The notes under the pieces were generated by a model. It saw only the letters and a list, made by a program, of their open reading frames with translations. It ran no database searches and was not told the DNA's origin. From CAZEAP01 sp964510315 (lineage in GTDB: Bacteria > Planctomycetota > Brocadiia > SM23-32), in assembly GCA_964510315.1 (NCBI GenBank), contig CAZEAP010000004.1, positions 71,245 to 135,244 of the forward strand: DNA of 64,000 nucleotides, in the 5' to 3' direction. Each line of letters opens with the position of its first letter. The first letter of the stretch is position 1. This document shows positions 61,245-64,000 of the stretch, one piece after another. Made by a program: the position numbers and the translations under genes.

Positions 61245-62708
61245 GTGAGTTGGAGACGCCAGAGGTGGATCTTTGCGCTGGTCGCTTTGTTGTTCGTTTT
61301 TGCGGTCTCCCCTGCCGCTGGAGCGAAGAAGGGGGAGTTGGCACGACCGGCCGAGAAGTACGAGGGCGAGCCCGGCCCGCCCGGAATGGAGCCGTCGGAA
61401 CAGACGCTGGAGCAGTGGATCGAGGACGTCAAGCACCCCACCGACTGGCTGGAGTGGGGCGGCGACCTGCGGCTCAGGGGCGTCTACACCGACAACGTCC
61501 TGTTTCTGCTGAATGAGTTTGAGGTGGCCGGCTTTGAGGATACCTCCCACTTTTTCCGCATCCGCGCACGGGTGTGGGGCAAAGCCGGGCCGTTCTTTGT
61601 CGATGAGGACCTGGACAAACCCAACGGGCTCAGCCTCTACGCCCGCGTGACTTCCGAGCCCCGCTACTTCGCCCAGCGCGGCGTACTGGGTATGAATGTA
61701 CCCACCTGGGACGAGGTCGTGCTGGACAATCTTTACGTTGATTGGCAGCGGATCGGCGGGCTCCCCGTCTCCATGCGGGTCGGCCGGCAGGACATGGTCT
61801 ACGGCAGGGGTTTCGTCATACTGGACGGAACGCCCCTGGATGGCTCCCGAACCATCTACCAGGACGCCATCAAGGCCACCATCCACCTGGATGAGATGAA
61901 GTCCGTCCTGGACCTGTTCTACATCAACAACAAGGGCGACCAGAATCGCATCCACCCGCTGAACGACACGGACAGCTTGGTCAGCGTATACGACACCAGC
62001 GTCTTCGGCGCATACCTGATCAACAAGCAACTGGAGGGCCAGGAACTCCACGCCTACTACATCTACAAAGATGAGGACACTCTCGTCGGCCTGCCCAACC
62101 GCATCGTGCACACGGTCGGCGGACTGGCTCAGGGCCGGTTCGGCGGCAACTGGGACTACTACGTGGAGGCCGCCGGCCAGTGGGGCAGGGAAGGAAAAGA
62201 GCCCCGGAAAGCCTTCGGCCTTTCCAGTGACCTGGGCTACACCTTCGTAGACGCTCGGTGGACCCCTCGTCTGCACGCCGGCTACGAGTACCTCTCGGGG
62301 GACGACCCCGGCACCCGGACGTTCGAAGGATGGGACCCGGTGCTGGCCCGCTGGCCGCACTGGAGCGAGCTGTACGTCTACACCCTGGCGATGGAGACCG
62401 GCCTGCCCGGCCAGTACACCAACCTCCAGCGCTTCACGCTCGGCGGCAGCATCCACCCGAGTGAGAAGACCTGCGTGGACCTGGACTACAGCTACGTCCG
62501 CGCCAACGAACACGCCCCCCTTGCGGGCACGACGCCTTTCGGCACCGGTTACAACCGCGGACACCTGCTGGTGGGCAAGGTCAGCCACGACTTCAGCAAG
62601 CGGGTCTCCGGGCACCTCTGGGCCGAATACTTCCATCCGGAGGATTTCTACAGCGCGGACACCGACGAAGCGCTCTTCCTGCGCTGGCAGTTGATGTTCA
62701 AATTCTGA
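61245..62708 (+). CDS. Outer-membrane porin-like protein (alginate export family type)
   Basis: 487 residues from a GTG with AGGAGG upstream. A signal peptide (core WIFALVALLFVFAVSPAAGA, cleaved near residue 27) is followed by many alternating amphipathic strands and ends in phenylalanine (LMFKF), typical of an outer-membrane beta barrel. WGGDLRLRG near residue 71 and RVGRQDMVYGRGF near 179 fit the alginate-export/AlgE-like family, here probably a general substrate channel. It implies a diderm envelope. A terminator follows. Confidence 0.88.
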   Translation: MSWRRQRWIFALVALLFVFAVSPAAGAKKGELARPAEKYEGEPGPPGMEPSEQTLEQWIEDVKHPTDWLEWGGDLRLRGVYTDNVLFLLNEFEVAGFEDTSHFFRIRARVWGKAGPFFVDEDLDKPNGLSLYARVTSEPRYFAQRGVLGMNVPTWDEVVLDNLYVDWQRIGGLPVSMRVGRQDMVYGRGFVILDGTPLDGSRTIYQDAIKATIHLDEMKSVLDLFYINNKGDQNRIHPLNDTDSLVSVYDTSVFGAYLINKQLEGQELHAYYIYKDEDTLVGLPNRIVHTVGGLAQGRFGGNWDYYVEAAGQWGREGKEPRKAFGLSSDLGYTFVDARWTPRLHAGYEYLSGDDPGTRTFEGWDPVLARWPHWSELYVYTLAMETGLPGQYTNLQRFTLGGSIHPSEKTCVDLDYSYVRANEHAPLAGTTPFGTGYNRGHLLVGKVSHDFSKRVSGHLWAEYFHPEDFYSADTDEALFLRWQLMFKF

Positions 62709-62736
62709 GCGTGTTCCGCTCAGGAGCGGAAAAGCG

Positions 62737-62770
62737 GGCCGGGCGACCCGGCGGGTCGCCCGGCCTTTTC
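62737..62770 (+). terminator. Rho-independent terminator after the porin-like gene
   Basis: A perfect 13-bp stem (GGCCGGGCGACCC / GGGTCGCCCGGCC) with loop GGC, followed by TTTTC. It lies 29 bases past the stop codon at 62708. Confidence 0.9.
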
Positions 62771-62894
62771 TGTGTTCCGTTCCGGGAGTTCCCGGCCTCC
62801 CCGAGACCAGGCGTCCGGCCCGTCCCACACCACCCCCATGTCATAGGCCGAAGCTGCCACCGGGTAAGGGGAATCGGCGGGGAGGCGGACGGGT

Positions 62895-63593
62895 TCAGCC
62901 GGCGGCGCCGGAGAGGTAATCCAGGGCCGGAGAGACGTGCCGGAGCACCACCAGCAGACCGGCGAGGGCGCCGACGGTCTCGGTGCTGACCACGAAGATG
63001 CCCAGGTGCCGGTCGCTCCGCAGGTTGCTGAAACGGTAGTAGGCCAAAGCCGTAGCCGCCACCAACAGAAGGGACACCACGGTTGCCACGTAGAGGCCCA
63101 GCCGGGGAGCAAAGTCCGATCCCCCACCGGCCCCCTCACCGATTGAACGAAGGGAGATCAACAGCCCACCCGTCCAGATGGTCGCTATCATCCCCCAGCC
63201 GCCGCAGAGCATCACCGACGGGATGAGGCTGCTCTCCGTTGCCGCCGAGACGGCCATGAAGGCGCCGCAGGCGACCGACACCAGGAGTATCAGAAACTTC
63301 TCACCACCCACGAAGCTTCCCGCAGCACCGCCTGGATCGGCCCACTGCAGGTACGCCGAGCCGGCCAGCAGGACCAGACAGACGGCCACCCCGCCCGCTG
63401 AGGCGAGCGTCTCGGAGTCCTGGTACTCCTCAAGCGCCCGTTCAGGCGCTGCCGCCGTCCCGCCGAATCGCTCGGGAGGTTGGATCTCGAATATCGCTCC
63501 GCAAGCCGGGCACTCCCCGTCGCGCCCGATGTTCGCCTCCGCGGTCTCCAGCTTATCGGAGCAGGACGGGCATTCAATAACTATGCTGGCCAT
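62895..63593 (-). CDS. Zinc-ribbon polytopic membrane protein
   Basis: 232 residues. The N-terminal zinc ribbon is CPSCSDKLETAEANIGRDGE then CPACG (residues 8-32). About five membrane helices follow, starting GGVAVCLVLLAGSAYLQWA near residue 67. This layout is common in planctomycetes, where the zinc ribbon precedes otherwise unrelated membrane domains. Function unknown. Confidence 0.75.
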   Translation of the reverse strand: MASIVIECPSCSDKLETAEANIGRDGECPACGAIFEIQPPERFGGTAAAPERALEEYQDSETLASAGGVAVCLVLLAGSAYLQWADPGGAAGSFVGGEKFLILLVSVACGAFMAVSAATESSLIPSVMLCGGWGMIATIWTGGLLISLRSIGEGAGGGSDFAPRLGLYVATVVSLLLVAATALAYYRFSNLRSDRHLGIFVVSTETVGALAGLLVVLRHVSPALDYLSGAAG

Positions 63594-64000
63594 TTTCTCT
63601 GGTCACTCTCGTCGAGTCTTCCCGGCTTTCCTCCGTTGTATAGCCCAGGGCCGATGTGTTGTCAAGCGCTCTCTCCGCTGAGTCCTCTTTGGTTTCGGCC
63701 GCCCCTCTCGCCGCCTTGCCTGCCCCCCTGTTGAGCAACTGGACTCGGGGCTCCGCCCCCACCCGAGCGGCATGCCCGAGGGCGGGGTGGTAAAGTACGG
63801 CGGACAGAACGGCGAGATGCGTTCGGCGCCGGAAGACAAGGCGCCTCAGCATGAGGGCGTGCGGTTCGCGGGCCCCGTTCGCCTCCGTACTCTACTCAGA
63901 GTCCATGAAGCCGTCGTTCGTCTATCTGCGTTCCCTTACCGTGGCGTCGTCCGTTGAGGCCGCTCTCAGGCGGCCGGCTCAGACGTAGCCCGGGGTGACC
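63594..64000. other. Window end without a recognisable gene
   Basis: About 400 bases. Several short frames exist on both strands but none has protein-like composition or a ribosome site. It may hold the promoter of the zinc-ribbon gene and the edge of a gene beyond the window. Confidence 0.4.

Noticed and set aside
1..64000. tRNA and rRNA genes
   Set aside because: No T-loop GGTTCRANNCC-type sequence with a matching cloverleaf was found in the gaps; absence is by eye and a tRNA scan would be needed to be sure.

Overview
The window is high-G+C DNA (roughly two thirds G+C by eye) densely packed with bacterial genes on both strands. No rRNA, tRNA or CRISPR array was recognised. Several features suggest a Planctomycetota or other PVC-type bacterium: a large BatA/von Willebrand membrane-protein pair, cytoplasmic sulfatases, a DUF1080 protein, zinc-ribbon membrane proteins, a DUF4416 gene beside ndk, and intergenic hairpin/heptamer repeat blocks. 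A glycyl radical enzyme and a ferredoxin-dependent indolepyruvate oxidoreductase point to an anaerobic or facultative lifestyle. Both statements are inference, because no phylogenetic marker was searched.

Layout. 0-3.5 kb: cinA and unknown small proteins. 3.5-4.05 kb: an array of hairpins. 4.05-14.6 kb: rsmA, a bacterial homologue of the tRNA-queuosine mannosyltransferase, two giant vWA membrane proteins, truA, and an operon of a badly shortened proS, DUF4416, ndk and a lipoprotein. 14.6-24.3 kb (all minus strand): trigger factor, clpP, clpX, an Fe-S protein, a fused alpha/beta 2-oxoacid dehydrogenase E1, an unknown membrane protein, hslV, hslU and a zinc-finger membrane protein. This stretch is a protein-quality-control region with two ATP-dependent proteases. 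24.3-35.5 kb: a transposase relic, then sugar and one-carbon type metabolism: a uroporphyrinogen-decarboxylase-like enzyme, SAM hydrolase, a sugar isomerase, sulfatase, an uncharacterised glycyl radical enzyme, an NAD epimerase, an SDR and a Gfo/Idh oxidoreductase.

35.5-45.3 kb looks like an inserted accessory island. A dead sulfatase 5' end marks its left edge. It is followed by a four-gene operon: type III-like methyltransferase (Mod), MNT nucleotidyltransferase, HEPN protein and Res helicase-nuclease. The MNT/HEPN pair is a toxin-antitoxin-type module embedded between the two restriction-modification subunits. Next comes a 2.1-kb composite repeat element in which one small gene (43707-44237) sits between two long arrays of a 7-bp repeat and direct copies of a hairpin-rich module. 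A DUF1080 gene and gene fragments follow.

45.3-64 kb returns to core functions: pheA-tpiA-secG-yicC-gmk-rpoZ-coaC-like-dut on the plus strand. An iorA-iorB-paaK-ACT-paaK operon for aryl-2-oxoacid/arylacetyl-CoA interconversion is on the minus strand. Then come a sodium:solute symporter with its tiny accessory protein (57 aa), an outer-membrane porin-like protein with a clear terminator, and a zinc-ribbon polytopic protein.

Most noteworthy: the composite repeat element with its resident gene, the MNT-HEPN pair inside a restriction operon, the orphan glycyl radical enzyme, and four housekeeping proteins with altered key residues or missing parts (ProS, ClpP, the CoaC-like protein, HslU).
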